This document shows, in pieces, positions 38,371 through 50,075 of a DNA stretch of 64,000 bases; position 1 is the stretch's first letter; each line of letters starts with the position of its first letter. Origin of the DNA: Sitta carolinensis (Eukaryota; Chordata; Aves; Passeriformes; Sittidae); contig CM063290.1 in assembly GCA_032173965.1 (NCBI GenBank), forward strand, positions 4,663,501 through 4,727,500. The letters are read 5' to 3'. The position numbers and the translations under genes are program-made. The notes beneath the pieces were generated by a model. The model was not told the DNA's origin. It was given only the letters and a program-made list of their open reading frames with translations, and searched no databases.

Positions 38371-38429
38371 AATTTGATTCAGAAACAAAAAGGGTTCAAG
38401 ACATTCTTTCTGGAATGGAGAAACCACAG
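38371..38429 (+). CDS. FNDC3B: FNDC3B exon D (residues about 265-284)
   Basis: A 59-nt exon reading (E)FDSETKRVQDILSGMEKPQ, phase 1 at the start and phase 0 at the end. The acceptor is TTTTACAG after a long pyrimidine tract and the donor CAG|GTATGT, both strong by eye. The KRVQDILSG.EKPQ block is conserved in FNDC3B as I remember it and leads directly into strand A of FN3 domain 1 in exon E. The acidic start (EFDSETK) corresponds to a YELEVK-like segment in human, a modest divergence. Confidence 0.93.
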
Positions 38430-39952
38430 GTATGTGATCCCAAATTGCCACACAAAAGTTCAATAGCAAATGTGAAAAGTGGATTGTGTCACAACATACT
38501 GGTGATTGTAGAGGGGAGCACCTCTAATTTTTTTTCCCTTAGTAGACTGTTGCCACTAACTCATTTTACTGGGACATAAATCTGAAGGATCTTTTGTGCT
38601 CATGGGTGTTTGAGGGCTCTGCTCACTCCAGGAATTGCACCAGTTGTCTGTTTCCAGAGGACAGTTCCCAGTATTCATACTGTAATGGAGAACTCAATGC
38701 ACTGGGGTGACTTGCACAGCTCTTACCCCCCCTCTCCCCTGGGTTTAATTTTGTCATGAGCAATTTCTGTCTTTAATCATGATTAAATTAAGCTAATTCT
38801 ATTATTCAATGGCAAATTACTATAGTCTGTGTTTGTCTGAGCCATAAAAGCCTGTGAATTATGATGGAATTGAATCACCCTGTAAATAATCCTAATGCTG
38901 AGTGTGACTGCAATCAGGTGAGGTTATTAATAAATCTGGTTATAAGCCCTTTTCTAGTTTGGTGTGTCAAATGAAAGCCAGAAGAGCACTGTGGGTCTGA
39001 ATGAATGCTCCAGGCCATCACTGGAAGCAGTCATGGGGCAGAGGGAGACAGGAATCCCAAAGCACAGCCTTTGCTCTCCAGAGCTCAGGCCTTTGTCTGT
39101 CCAGCTGGAGAGACAGGGCACAGATAAGCAAATAAATAAAAAATAATGGTGGAAAGCTCATGGGAAGACTTGGTTCAGCTAATAAAGGCTGATACAGAGA
39201 CATTCTGCAGTGGGAGCCTTGGCTGCAGAAGTGGCAGGGCTCAGGCTGAGTTTTATTTTTTTGGACTCTCTTCTGATGGATGCTTTTTTTGTTCTTAAAA
39301 AATACCAAAAGTGTTTGGTCTTAACTTGCTCCATCAGTAGGTGCTGGTGTCCTGGCATGGGCAGGAGCTGGTTCAAAGCCAGCCCAAGTCTTAAGCCAGG
39401 CCTGCAGAGATGATGAAGACCAGCCTGAGCTCTGCTCACAGCGGGGAGGTCACTTCACTGTGTGTGGGAACAGGTGACAGTACTGAGCTGAAGACTTAAA
39501 AGAAGAGTTTTGGGGTGCTCAGAAGGGAAGAAGGTGCACATAGCACACAATTTGGCTCGTTTGCTGTACAGGGGGAGTCAGTGTTTTCATACCAAGGGCC
39601 ACCGGAATGTTACTCATTTGGTCAACAGCCACAGTCAGGTGCTTTTACAAAGATCCAGAGAGCTGAAGAAAAATGTATTGTTTCATACTTTCATCCTTAG
39701 AGGTAGAAGAGAAGCTATTAGAGCAATTTGCAGGATTCTGACATCTGGACAATTAAATTTATGGTAACCAGAGCCTTTAAAGCAGAAAGAAACAGAAAAT
39801 GAAAAATAGACAAAAATAATTTCCTTTAATCATGCCAGAAATGGGATTAAAAAAGTAAAAATCTAAGCCATGGCAAATGCTCATTCAATAATAATGACAT
39901 TTACTGAGGTGATGTTGGAGATTATGTATTATTCTCCCTCCGTAACTTTGAC

Positions 39953-39989
39953 ATTTGTGAGTAATTAAACTCACAGGACTCTCACAAAT
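39953..39989. repeat. Short inverted repeat with alternative pairing
   Basis: ATTTGTGAG (39953-39961) pairs with CTCACAAAT (39981-39989). An internal GTGAGT/ACTCAC pair (39957-39962 with 39969-39974) around AATTAA is an alternative. AT-rich sequence follows. No function is known. Confidence 0.5.
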
Positions 39990-42561
39990 CACAAATTGCT
40001 GTGAATGATTCTCTGTGTGTGTAGTCAGTATTACATCTGATAGAAATATATCATATTATGCATAAATAGTCATCTTGGTTATGTTTCTTGGCAAATCTTA
40101 TGCATATACAAGTGAAAAATAAAACAATGTATAGAAAAATAAAATGATGCAAAGGAAAAGAACACTGAGTGGTGAGTCAGTGACAAGTGGGTGATGCTGT
40201 GCCTGTAGCACATGGATTTGATTTGTCCAAGTGGGCAGCTCCCTGCATCCATGGGGGGATGAAGCCATCCAAAGGGATTAGCCTTGTGAGCAGCTCTTGC
40301 AGGAGAGCTGTCACTGGGAGGTGTCTGCATGGTGCAGGAACCTCTCTGAGTACAAAAGATACACACTTCTAAAATTGTTACTTCACCGGAGGTCTGTTTT
40401 CAGTAATAGATATTGTTACCTGTTTGAGAGATGTGCAGCGGAGCTTTAAATTTAATCAGGGCTTTGTCCCTTTAACAGCTAGAATTTTAAAAGGCACCTT
40501 TTGTTTTTAATCCCCCACGGTTTTGTGTCAACTGAAATATGTTTTTAATTCACGTTATCACAGACAAAGTAAGCATTCTCTGAAACAAATACCTCAGTGA
40601 GGGGAGGGAAACTTGACTCTGGGTTTCTGAAATGGCTGCATCTGACAACTGAGGGGTTTGGGGGGACATCACCCCCTGGGGAACCACCAGGGCTCTGTCA
40701 AACCTCAGCTCAAACATCAGCCTGGCTTTCCAAAAGGCAGCCTGCTCCCGCTGACTGGCTCTGCAGCGAAACTCATATTTAATCACTGGGGTTTTTGCCT
40801 AAAATTGCAGGATTAGAGTCATAATTTAGAAGCAGAATCTCAACCCAGTAATAACTGTGAATTCATTTGACCCCCAAGCCTTTCAAGCCGTGCCCTCGAG
40901 GGAGTAAATGAATGTTGCTTGCAGTGTAGTTCTCACACATACAATGAGCCCCCGAACCACACGATGCCTGTGAATGCTAACCCGGAATTTGAAAGATAAT
41001 GAAAGTTGTACAGAAACATTTTTCATTACCTGAAAGACGGGAAGGGCTGATACTCATCAGTCTTGTAACCTTATTGAAGTGGTGCAGGAGTTGGATTCTT
41101 TCCCAGGGGCTTTTATGGAATAATTATTTACACCACCGAGTTTTGATAGAGCAGAAAGGAGGCATTTACTGTGTAAACTGAGAAGTTTTCAGAAACTAAT
41201 TAACTGTGCTTTTCACCAGACGTACAGAACTCCTTGTGGGAGAATCTTTTGTTAGGTCTCAGCTAAAAGGCCAAGCCAGCCCTCTTCAAAGCAGGCACAG
41301 TGATTTTGGGGACAGATGAGCCAGGCTGGGGGAACTCGGAATCATCACGAAGGTTTGTCTGCCCAGCCTGGGAAGAGATGCTCTGGCTGCTTATATTTTG
41401 TCAGGTGGAATTAGTGCTCTGTTAATGAACAATAATCTGGTTTTTACGGGTGGTGAAGTATTTCTGTCTGCAAGTTCAGAAGGGCCATTCAGCCCACCAC
41501 CGTGGTGGGAGCTGGGCTGTTCCTTACAGCGTGCAGGGGGCTGGTCCAGGTCTGTGCCTTTGGAAGGGTGTTTGTGTTAAGTTAGAAAAGTTGGAGGTAA
41601 AGATACTGAATGGTTTTACGAGTGCCTGCTTGTTATTCTCAATGTATCATAACCCCCATTTATTTAACTTAGCTTTTTTTCACAGTAAAGCTGGTGCTTC
41701 CTGCTCCAGGTAGGAGTTCCTTGGTAAGCTAAGTGGTGGCTTTGGCCATGAAAGTTGATACTGGCAGGTAACTGTGATAGGGTATCAGCCTCTTGGTCAG
41801 GGAGCAGCAGATAGGTTTATCTCCAGCCACACAAATAAATCCATTCCCAGCTGATGTGCACAGCCAAGAGAGGGAAGAGATTTGCCTTTCCTGACTTACC
41901 TTGCAGACAGTGACCCCTCACTTGCTTTCCTGCACTTGCTGTGTGTGCTCAGCGCAGCTAAGAGCGGTATTTAACAATTTCTGGTGTTTATTTTTAAAGC
42001 TCCAGCAGCAATTGCTGTGTACCTACGAGCTCAAGGCAGCCAGCAGCACTCTGGGTGCTCCTTCCCTCCAAAATTAATGGTGTAGCTGGAGCAGCTTAGC
42101 AACTGGGCTTGGACTTTTATCCTCTGTGCGCTGGCTTCAGAATCACAGTCTGACAGTTTCTAGCAGTTAGCCCACAAGATACTTTCTCTTATTTTAAGAA
42201 ACCCAAGACCTAACTTTTTACAGATTGCTGAAGTTCGTGGAGGGCCAGAGTTTTGCCGTATGTGGAATATATACGTGTGTCCTTGGGAGTAGTCATAGAG
42301 AAAAACATTTCAATAGAACATTGGCAGGATATCATGCCTCCAGCTCCAAGTCTGTCTGAATTTATGAAAAACAATTATGCAAGCATATTTCCATAATAAA
42401 AGAAACTGCATGTTGATGGGCTGAGCTGGCATAGTAGTAATGCCTGTTAAAAAACCTCTAAAATCTATTTGGATCTTGTTAATCAGCTTTTTGATCAAAA
42501 TATTATTTTAAATGCAGATTTTTAGCTCTTAAGTATCTTTGCTACAATTTCATTTACATAA

Positions 42562-42591
42562 GTGTGTGTATATACATATATGTGTATATAT
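42562..42591. repeat. TG/TA microsatellite
   Basis: Thirty bases of alternating purine-pyrimidine sequence (GTGTGTATATACATATATGT and continuing) in intron D-E. Confidence 0.75.
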
Positions 42592-44487
42592 CAAAACAAG
42601 TAATTTATTTGTCTAACTTGAATCATCAAGATTCTATAAGGTATCTTATCCAGTATCAGGGTTAACTGCTCCAAGATTTTAAAATAAACATGGATTTCAT
42701 AACATCAGAAAAATACAATAAGAAAATGCCATGAAAGAAAGAAATGCCATGAAAATTCATAAAACAATTTGCACATCCATGTTTTTTACCAAGAAAGCTT
42801 GATGCTACTTAAACCTTCTTGCCTTAAAACTTATTTTTCACATTAGCCTGAATGAAGGTTTTCTTTTTTTGGCAATACTTAAATGTGCTGCTATAAATTA
42901 AAATCTCTAACTTTTGAGATCATGGTGTTTATGGTGAGACATTTCATGGTGTCACCTACTTGTCAGGCTGTTAAAAATGGATTTATGACTTGCACAGAAA
43001 GAATCTGGTTGATATATGGGTACAGACACAACAGTTGCAGTGCTCATCAGCTGGAAGCAATGTGTTTCCACACGAGAAGGTAAATATTCTCCATTGTGAG
43101 AAGGTATCCAGAAGCTGGATTTGTAAACAAGCAATCCCTGAAAGCTGATTGCTAATACTTCATTCCCAAGTAATTTGTGGGTAAGGGGTTTCACTTGTCT
43201 CAACAAAAGTTAGGAAATGTGTAACCGAGCACCTGCAGCATTCATGTTACACCTTCTGAAATAACATCTTGCTCTTTGTGTTGCAAAAATCTGTCAAAAT
43301 TATAGATGCAGTGAAATTTTTGCATAGGAAAAATCAAGAATATAAACCCTCTGTCTTTGATTCCTCCATATGGAGGCTAACTAAAAAATATTCTTTATAT
43401 ATTCACTACAATTAAGACAGAAAAACAACATTATTTCCATGATGAAAAGTGGAGAGTTGGTGGCAGAGCATTTGAGGCTCTGGAGGCTTTGAGGCTTCCC
43501 AGGGGTATTTCACCAGGCATGTGTGAAAATGTGCTGCCTTTCCCAGATAACCACTGCAGCTATTGCTTATTTTTTATTTTTCTTTTGAGGCAGTGGCAGG
43601 GGAGATTTTTTGTTCTTCTTTCTTGGCCTGGTAACAGAAGGCTGCTCTCTGGGAAGCTGCTGTTGGCTGTGTGCAGGTGATGTGCCAGTGGCTCTCCTGG
43701 TGAGCAAGGTGATGCTAGTTCTGTAAGCTGCGTGGACCTGGCTCTCCAGAAGAATACAGTCGCACTGGTGGGGTGATAAAATCGGTCTGAAGCAGGAGTT
43801 TGAGGTAGTTTTTCCATGTTTTATCGAAAAAGAATTCTCACCCTTCTGCCACGGAGTTGTTGCACTCAGTGGTGACTGCAGATCACACACAGTCCTTCTG
43901 TCAAGGCACAAAGTGATTGATTTGCAGTGTAGTTTTTAACTGACAGGTTGGACCTCTATTATGATTTTCCCTTGTGCTTTTGAGCCAGCATAACTTTTCA
44001 GGTTGAATTGGGTTTTTTGCTAATTTGCTGTTGTGTAATTGTGGTTTCAAGAGGCAAGAGGGAACAGGATGACTGAAAAAGCCATCAGAGTTTCATTGAA
44101 GAAGCTCCCAACAAAAAAACTTTAGAAAAATAATAGTGTATAAAACAATCTATAGGTTCAAGTCTCTGTTCCACTGAGCTCCAGCTCCTTTCTGGGAATG
44201 GCAGCAAGTGCCTCCTTTGCATCCTTTGCTGGATGCTCAGACAGTGACGAGCCAGTTCACTGCAGGGGAACCCCTCTCTGTATTCCTCATCTGTTACAAA
44301 TCACTTTTTGCCCTGAATCTGTGTTGTTGTTTGTGTTGTAGATCATTTCTGACCCTTTACTTTTCAACTCTAGCTCTGAAATTTCCATTTTGCAGGAAAT
44401 TGATTGTGAAGACACAAGGAAAAAGCAAACGCTTACAGAACAGTGTTTTTTCCTCGGATTTCAGATTAACTGATGTTTCTTTTGTAG

Positions 44488-44645
44488 GTTACAAATATTC
44501 AGGCAAGAACAGTTTTGCTTTCCTGGTCACCTCCCACTGGCCTTCTCAATGCAGATAGACACAACAACGGTTTGCCTTACACCTGTACCTACGAGGTTGC
44601 CTTATCAGATAAAGGGAGGGATGGAAAATACAAGATCATTTACAG
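44488..44645 (+). CDS. FNDC3B: FNDC3B exon E, first half of FN3 domain 1 (residues about 285-337)
   Basis: The exon reads VTNIQARTVLLSWSPPTGLL, then a loop NADRHNNGLPYTCTYEVALS and DKGRDGKYKIIY plus two bases of a Ser codon. It carries the A, B and C strands of an FN3 fold: the core Trp of strand B is in LLSWSPP and the C-strand Tyr is in TYEVAL. The DKGRDGKYKIIYSGEELE block is the FNDC3B form. The loop between strands B and C (about NADRHNNGLPYTC) differs in sequence from the human loop as I recall it. It is 158 nt, phase 0 to phase 2. The donor is AG|GTAAAA and reading through it gives a stop at once (AGG TAA). Confidence 0.95.
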
Positions 44646-46788
44646 GTAAAATCCGTCATTTTTGCACTATTTTTTTTCACTAGGAGTACATTCTCTGAGC
44701 TTTTCAGGGTGAATTCTGGCATGGCCATCAGTTAGAGAAGAAAGGCCCGTTTGAGCATCCTGTTTTTTTCACCAGAGGAGCTGGTGGAGTGCATGTCACA
44801 AGGTCCCTCACTGCCGCCCCATCCCACCTCCCCTTGGCAGATCCTGCCTGTGATGCCATCACTCCCCTTGCCACTGAAAAGGTTTCTTTTTCTTTTTTGC
44901 TAAATGTCAAAACCTTTCGTGTACACCGTGCAGGCAGGAGATCTGCCTTCCTAATGGGCTAATTTTATGTGGACCTGCAGAATTTAGAACAGTAAAATCC
45001 TGTTATTTCAGCTAACGAGAAAAATGCAAGGGCTTGGCTGCATTGTCGTGCCCTAGATGAGCAGAGGAGGGAGTGCAGCAGTCAGTAGGTTACAGAGTCT
45101 CCCCAGAAAAACCTGAATACTTGGCTCTCAGCAGGCTTCAGTAAAAATTCTGAGGGATTTCTCTGTGTCTTCTTGCAGTGATCCTCTGAGCTCATTCTGT
45201 GATCAAGTTCATATGGCCTTATGCCTTTCTTTTTCCCCGCTAATGACGTCTAGGAAAGAGAATTTGGAGATGTGACTTTGGCTATTGTGAAATAGCTAAT
45301 CCTTCCCAAATCTCATTAAATAAAGTCCAGGTGATAGAGCATTTAAGGAATTACCTCTTGAGACCAAGGCATCTCCTTTCTTAAGATCTCCTGTGAATTA
45401 GGGTATTCCTCTTGGTATGTTGAAGGCTGATAGTACAAAAAGGATGTATTAACCAGGGAAAGGCTGCCTGATTTTACTCTTTTTCTGGCATTTACAGCAG
45501 CTGTTTGTGAGCATCTCCATAGGCAAATGTGTGCTGCTGAGCTTTTAAATTGGGAAGGACACTTTCTAGTACTTCTTGTGCTTGATGGCTGCGCATTTTC
45601 CCCTGGTTATGAAATGTTGTGCATCTGTTTTAAAGCTGCTGGTGGTGATGTGTCTCCTGCTGCTGGCCAGAGTGCAGCCTTTAGCTTGATGTGGTGTGTT
45701 CCATCAGGAGCAGCAGTAATTGTTATTACTATAGGCAAAAGAGAGACTGCAATATGTTGAATACATTGTCTTTGGAAGGAGGTGCACTCATTTCAGAAGG
45801 GGAAAAACTGGATTTGCAGAGCATTGTATTATATGAAATAAAAAATAGCAGGCTTTCTGGTGGATTTCTGGCAACCCAGCAGGCATGTGCTTTCTGGTGG
45901 ATTTTGTTCTATTGATTTTGAGACATCTCCCTGTATTTGTCCAGCTAGCTATGAAATCTTTCTTTATGCTAAACTGAGAGCTTTCTTGTTTCCCATATTT
46001 TAATAAAATCATGAATAAGCCAAGCTCTTACATGAGATGGCTATTACTTATGAAGCACTGACCCGTACCTTAATCTTCACAGATTTGGCACACATGACTG
46101 AGCCCAGTGTTCATTTACCAGCAAACAAGCCAGAAAGAAAAAGAATAGCCCTAACTACGTTGGCTGCTTTTGAAATTAATAGATTGTATGCTGGTTTTTT
46201 CTTAAAATGTCTAAAACACTTTGCTTTAAGTTGTCTTGGTATTGAAGGAGATCTGGGTCCAGCTGTTTGGGTGTTAATTAAATGTCTCCTTGCTGTGGTC
46301 CTCACAGGGAGTGTGGTTCTGGAGGAGAAAGCAATAAGTGAAACAGTTGTGCAAGAAACTCTGCTTCTTCCTCTGAAGTTCAGTGGGTCATATTGTATAA
46401 AATATTTTGAATAGGGAATATGCAGAAACTACAACAATAATGTTTGGGTTTTGCTCTTTTTTGGCTCTGGGAGGGTTGAAAACCACAATGAGCTTTAGAC
46501 AAGTATCAGCAAAATATATGATGGCATTGAAATAAACCCATATATTTAGTTTACCGAATAAATTGGTGTGATAAATTCTTTTCTTCTGTGCATATGGAGC
46601 TTTATGAAGTTTTCAAGAAAAGTGAAGTGTGTTGACAAATTGTTGGTATGTGGTTTGCTACTGTTTCTGTTTGGAGGGATTATTTTTCTTGTTTCAAATT
46701 ATATCACTGGAAAATCACTTGCTGTGTTAAATGTGATACTGCTTTTCGTAATTTATTAATTGGTTGGGTTTGGATTTCTTTCCTACAG
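44646..46788 (+). other. FNDC3B: Intron E-F, 2.1 kb
   Basis: GT-AG intron with donor GTAAAA and acceptor TTTCTTTCCTACAG. It contains a short direct duplication of CTTTCTGGTGGATTT near 45853 and 45890. No gene or transposon was recognised. Plus-strand frames of 60-125 codons here (for example 46037-46414) have no recognisable domain. Confidence 0.85.
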
Positions 46789-46848
46789 TGGAGAAGAGTT
46801 AGAATATCACCTGAAGGACCTTAGGCCAGCAACAGATTATCATGTCAG
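46789..46848 (+). CDS. FNDC3B: FNDC3B exon F, E/F strands of FN3 domain 1 (residues about 337-357)
   Basis: A 60-nt exon, phase 2 at both ends, reading (S)GEELEYHLKDLRPATDYHV and two bases of Arg. It holds the FN3 signature L.DL.PATDYHVRV, with the conserved Leu of the E-F turn and the F-strand Tyr. The acceptor is CCTACAG and the donor CAG|GTGAGT (consensus). Skipping it would keep frame but remove the core of FN3 domain 1, so such an isoform is unlikely to fold normally. Confidence 0.95.
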
Positions 46849-49569
46849 GTGAGTTCGCATGATTGGAATGTCACTTAAATATAAACTCTTCAATTATGTA
46901 AGAATAAATGTGAAAGATTTTAAAGAAAATACACCGTGTAGTTCAAGAATTTCATGGTCACCTCTATAGGTGTATTTTTCAGTGGTTTTTAAATATTGTA
47001 TCATAGACTTTATCTTGGACTACGAGAGTGCTTTTTGAACAATATATACTTTATTTGTTTGGTTGTCATTGCTGTAGTAAGAGGCAAAAAAAGTTTATGT
47101 ATTTGCATTTCTATATGGATACCAGGCCTGGAAGTGCTCATGTATGAAAGTTGGCTATCTGAGGTCTTTTAAAAGTTTGACTCAAGCCACTGATGTTTCT
47201 TCAGTTCCTGTAACATGAGCACTGAAAGTATTCCACACTTTTTTCAATGGTAGGCCATTGGGAAGGAAATCTGCTGAATACAGATCTGACTGACCATAGT
47301 CACTTCAGCATTTATTCTGAGAAAAAAATGGATTCACACTGAACTGTTATTTTCATAACATATTTCTCTTTGATTCTGAAAGTGTGTTTTACACATTTAT
47401 TAACTGTTAACACATTCTAGTTTTGCTCTCTGATGGTTTTAACACTGTTACCTGCTCCTGTTGCCTTTTTTTAAAGACTTTATTTATGAACCAAGGCTTT
47501 GAATTTACATCCTGTTCAGTCACCCTCAATGCCTTTTTAAAAAAACATCCTTTCACTCCTGTCTATTGTTCCCTTCTGTTTTTCCAGGCAAAGGGCTAGG
47601 TTTGGCACACTGTTTCACATCAAGGTTGCTCCTGTTTGTAAAACTTCAAAGAACAAACACCTTGCATCTGAACTCTTAAAAAAATAAAAAAATCCAACAC
47701 CAGAATATTTCCATCTAGCTCTGTTACTATAGATTCTTTTTATTTTTAAGGATTGTTTCTAGTAGAGCCCTAAAATGAATTTTTCAAGTAGAAGCTCAAG
47801 AACAGAAGGAACTTTTCATAAATGAGGCAAAGATGCAGTTCCTGAGTGGGGCAGGAGTCTTGGCCTTAGCAGCAAAGGGATGGAGAAGGTTGTTAAACAC
47901 TGCTGAGCTTCCTTGTGAGCACTGAACATCTTTTTGAAGCCAGCTTCAAACACCAGAGAGGTCACCATGCACAGCTGGGCTGAGGTCTCAGCCATTTTTA
48001 GGGGTGTTGTGGGTATTTGCCCCAGGTCCTGGCTGACTTCTCCCTACCTATAGTTCCCTCCACCTTTTGGCAGGTTTGCCAAAATTCAGGTAACTTGTGA
48101 AAAGTTAGCAAAACTTCTGTTTAAGAGGGAGGGACTGAGTACCAAAGTCAGACGTGCCAAGCAGCAGCACTGTTTGTGGTGGAGCGAGCTGACTCTGAAA
48201 CAGTGGTGTTTATTTTCCACCAAAGTTTTTTTGGTTTTTTTTTTTCCTTCACTGCAACTGCATTATGTATTAATGACTGTGAAGAAATAAATCTGTTGAG
48301 TAAAGAGATTTATGGGGCCAGCAGTTACTGGGCAGATCGCCTTGGGTCTCCTTGACCTTGGCAGCATCTCTCAGGGCTTTGTCTCTACTGGACAAGGTGT
48401 TTGTGCTCCTTGCTGCCCTGCTGGGACTACCTGGAACAGCCTGGTTTGCTCTGAGCCACCACCTGCTTCCCTTCAGGTGTATTGTTTTGGTGCCCTCAGG
48501 GCTGGCTGTGCTCAGTGTTTCAGCTTGCAGGAGATGCCCCTTGAGCTCGTTTTCACACGGTTTTATTTCCCTTGTGGTGTGTGTTGGAAGCTGGGCCACA
48601 CTCATTTCCAGACTTCCAGATGCAGACCAATTAATTAATTGCATTTCTTGTTGCTCCAGCCTGCTAACAGGTGATGTGTAAAGCAGCACCAGAGCAGTTC
48701 TTGTCTACCTCCCCCAGAAAGTTTGATTCTACGTAGGTGGCCATTGTACATAAATTACTCTTATCTACTGAAAACAAATTTAGAAATTGCCCTTTCTTTA
48801 GCTCGGTATTCAAGCACACAATAGCTACAGCCAACTCAGAGGTCATTGTCTGGTCATGGCCTGAACTTTTTTTTGAGCAGAAGACTCCCAATTTGCACTT
48901 TTCTTTTGCTGCATGGAAAATGTGAAGGGAAAAATAACATCATTACTTTTTCAGAGAGAAGCACCTCGTAAGGAAGTGCTCAACTACATCCTATTTGCCT
49001 TCCCATATTATTTGGTATTGCATGTTCTATGCTCACATATAGAGGATATGCCTGAAATCAAATTTACTTTGAGGATTTTTAGTTTATCACAGCAATGTTG
49101 CTGAGCTGTGTTAGTTCTAGTCCATGGATGTCCACTAAATGTTGGTGCCTGAGTTGTGTAGAAGATTGTACCCATGGAAGGAGACCAGCAGATATGTGCA
49201 CTCAACATGGTACACGTGGATCAAGTGTAAACCAGGCATTGAATTGATACCTTTGTTTTCTGTTGTATTTCAAGGAGGATTTTACCACAGTGCATGGAAG
49301 CCTGGCAATAGGCAAGGAAATATTGGTGGAAAGAAAAGATAATGAACATAACTCAGTGGTCTGTGGGAATATTTGCACAAAACACTGTTCCTCTTCTGCT
49401 GTAATTTTTGGTGCATTCTTGCAGAAGTGAAGTAAGGACAGCTGTTGGTCTGTGCTCAGTCTGTCACCAGTGGCTGTGTCCTGGGTGCTTTGGTGGTCAA
49501 ATACTGTGGCCGAGGCAGTGCCACTGAAACTGTCAGCACATTTATAACCCCTTTGAATCCTGTTTCCAG
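46849..49569 (+). other. FNDC3B: Intron F-G, 2.7 kb
   Basis: GT-AG intron with donor GTGAGT and acceptor TTTCCAG. Overlapping chance frames occur on both strands around 48270-48690 (139 codons minus, 108-109 codons plus), with no domain recognised. A T-rich run lies near 48227-48245. Nothing else was identified. Confidence 0.85.
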
Positions 49570-49708
49570 GGTATATGCAATGTACAACTCAGTCAAGGGA
49601 TCCTGCTCAGAGCCAGTAAGCTTCACCACTCACAGCTCAGCACCAGAGTGTCCCTTCCCACCCAAACCCTCGCACAGGACCAAAAGCTCCTTAACCTTAC
49701 AGTGGAAG
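49570..49708 (+). CDS. FNDC3B: FNDC3B exon G, end of FN3 domain 1 and start of FN3 domain 2 (residues about 357-403)
   Basis: The exon reads (R)VYAMYNSVKGSCSEPVSFT, T, then HSSAPECPFPPKPSHRTKSS and LTLQWK. The first part is the F-G hairpin of FN3 domain 1 (VYAMYNSVKGSCSEPVSFTT). The second part is strands A and B of FN3 domain 2, with the core Trp in LTLQWK. The domain boundary therefore lies inside the exon. It is 139 nt, phase 2 to phase 0, with acceptor TTTCCAG and donor AAG|GTAGGT. The YNSVKGSCSEP block matches FNDC3B in memory; FNDC3A reads YNSIKGTPSEA. Confidence 0.95.
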
Positions 49709-50021
49709 GTAGGTAACCCTTGGTTCGGGCAAAAGGACTCACAGTGAGCATAAATGTTGGAAATAATTGAAAGCTGAGACAGTAATTTTTCAGTGAGGGA
49801 CTTGAACTTGCTGTACTCTGACAAATCCCTTCCTGTGCACCGACCTGACTTTTAAAATGTATGTGTTTCATTATGTCCAGCTTCTTCCCGGCATTCGTTA
49901 AGAGGTTGCCAAGCCATGTGCAAAGCTTTGGTTTCACTTGAAACTGTAGTCATTTGCCTGGGGGAGGTGAAGCCGTTTTTTCTAATTCTCCAAATCACCT
50001 CTTGTTTATTTTTGTTCGTAG
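49709..50021 (+). other. FNDC3B: Intron G-H, 313 nt
   Basis: The shortest intron in the window, with donor GTAGGT and acceptor TTTGTTCGTAG after a T-rich tract. No feature was seen in it. Confidence 0.9.
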
Positions 50022-50075
50022 GCACCCATTGATAATGGTTCAAAAATCACCAGCTACCTTCTGGAGTGGGATGAG
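50022..50075 (+). CDS. FNDC3B: FNDC3B exon H, C strand of FN3 domain 2 (residues about 404-421)
   Basis: A 54-nt exon of exactly 18 codons (APIDNGSKITSYLLEWDE), phase 0 on both sides. It encodes the B-C turn (P.DNGS motif) and the C strand with Tyr and the LLEWDE block typical of FNDC3 proteins. The acceptor is CGTAG and the donor GAG|GTAAGT (full consensus). Confidence 0.95.

Larger units (their letters stand above)
38430..44487 (+). other. FNDC3B: Intron D-E, 6.1 kb
   Basis: GT-AG intron with donor GTATGT and acceptor TTTGTAG. No exon, RNA gene or recognisable transposon. It contains a small inverted repeat at 39953-39989 (ATTTGTGAG and CTCACAAAT arms) and a TA/TG microsatellite at 42562-42591. 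Short chance frames on both strands have no recognisable domain. Confidence 0.85.
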
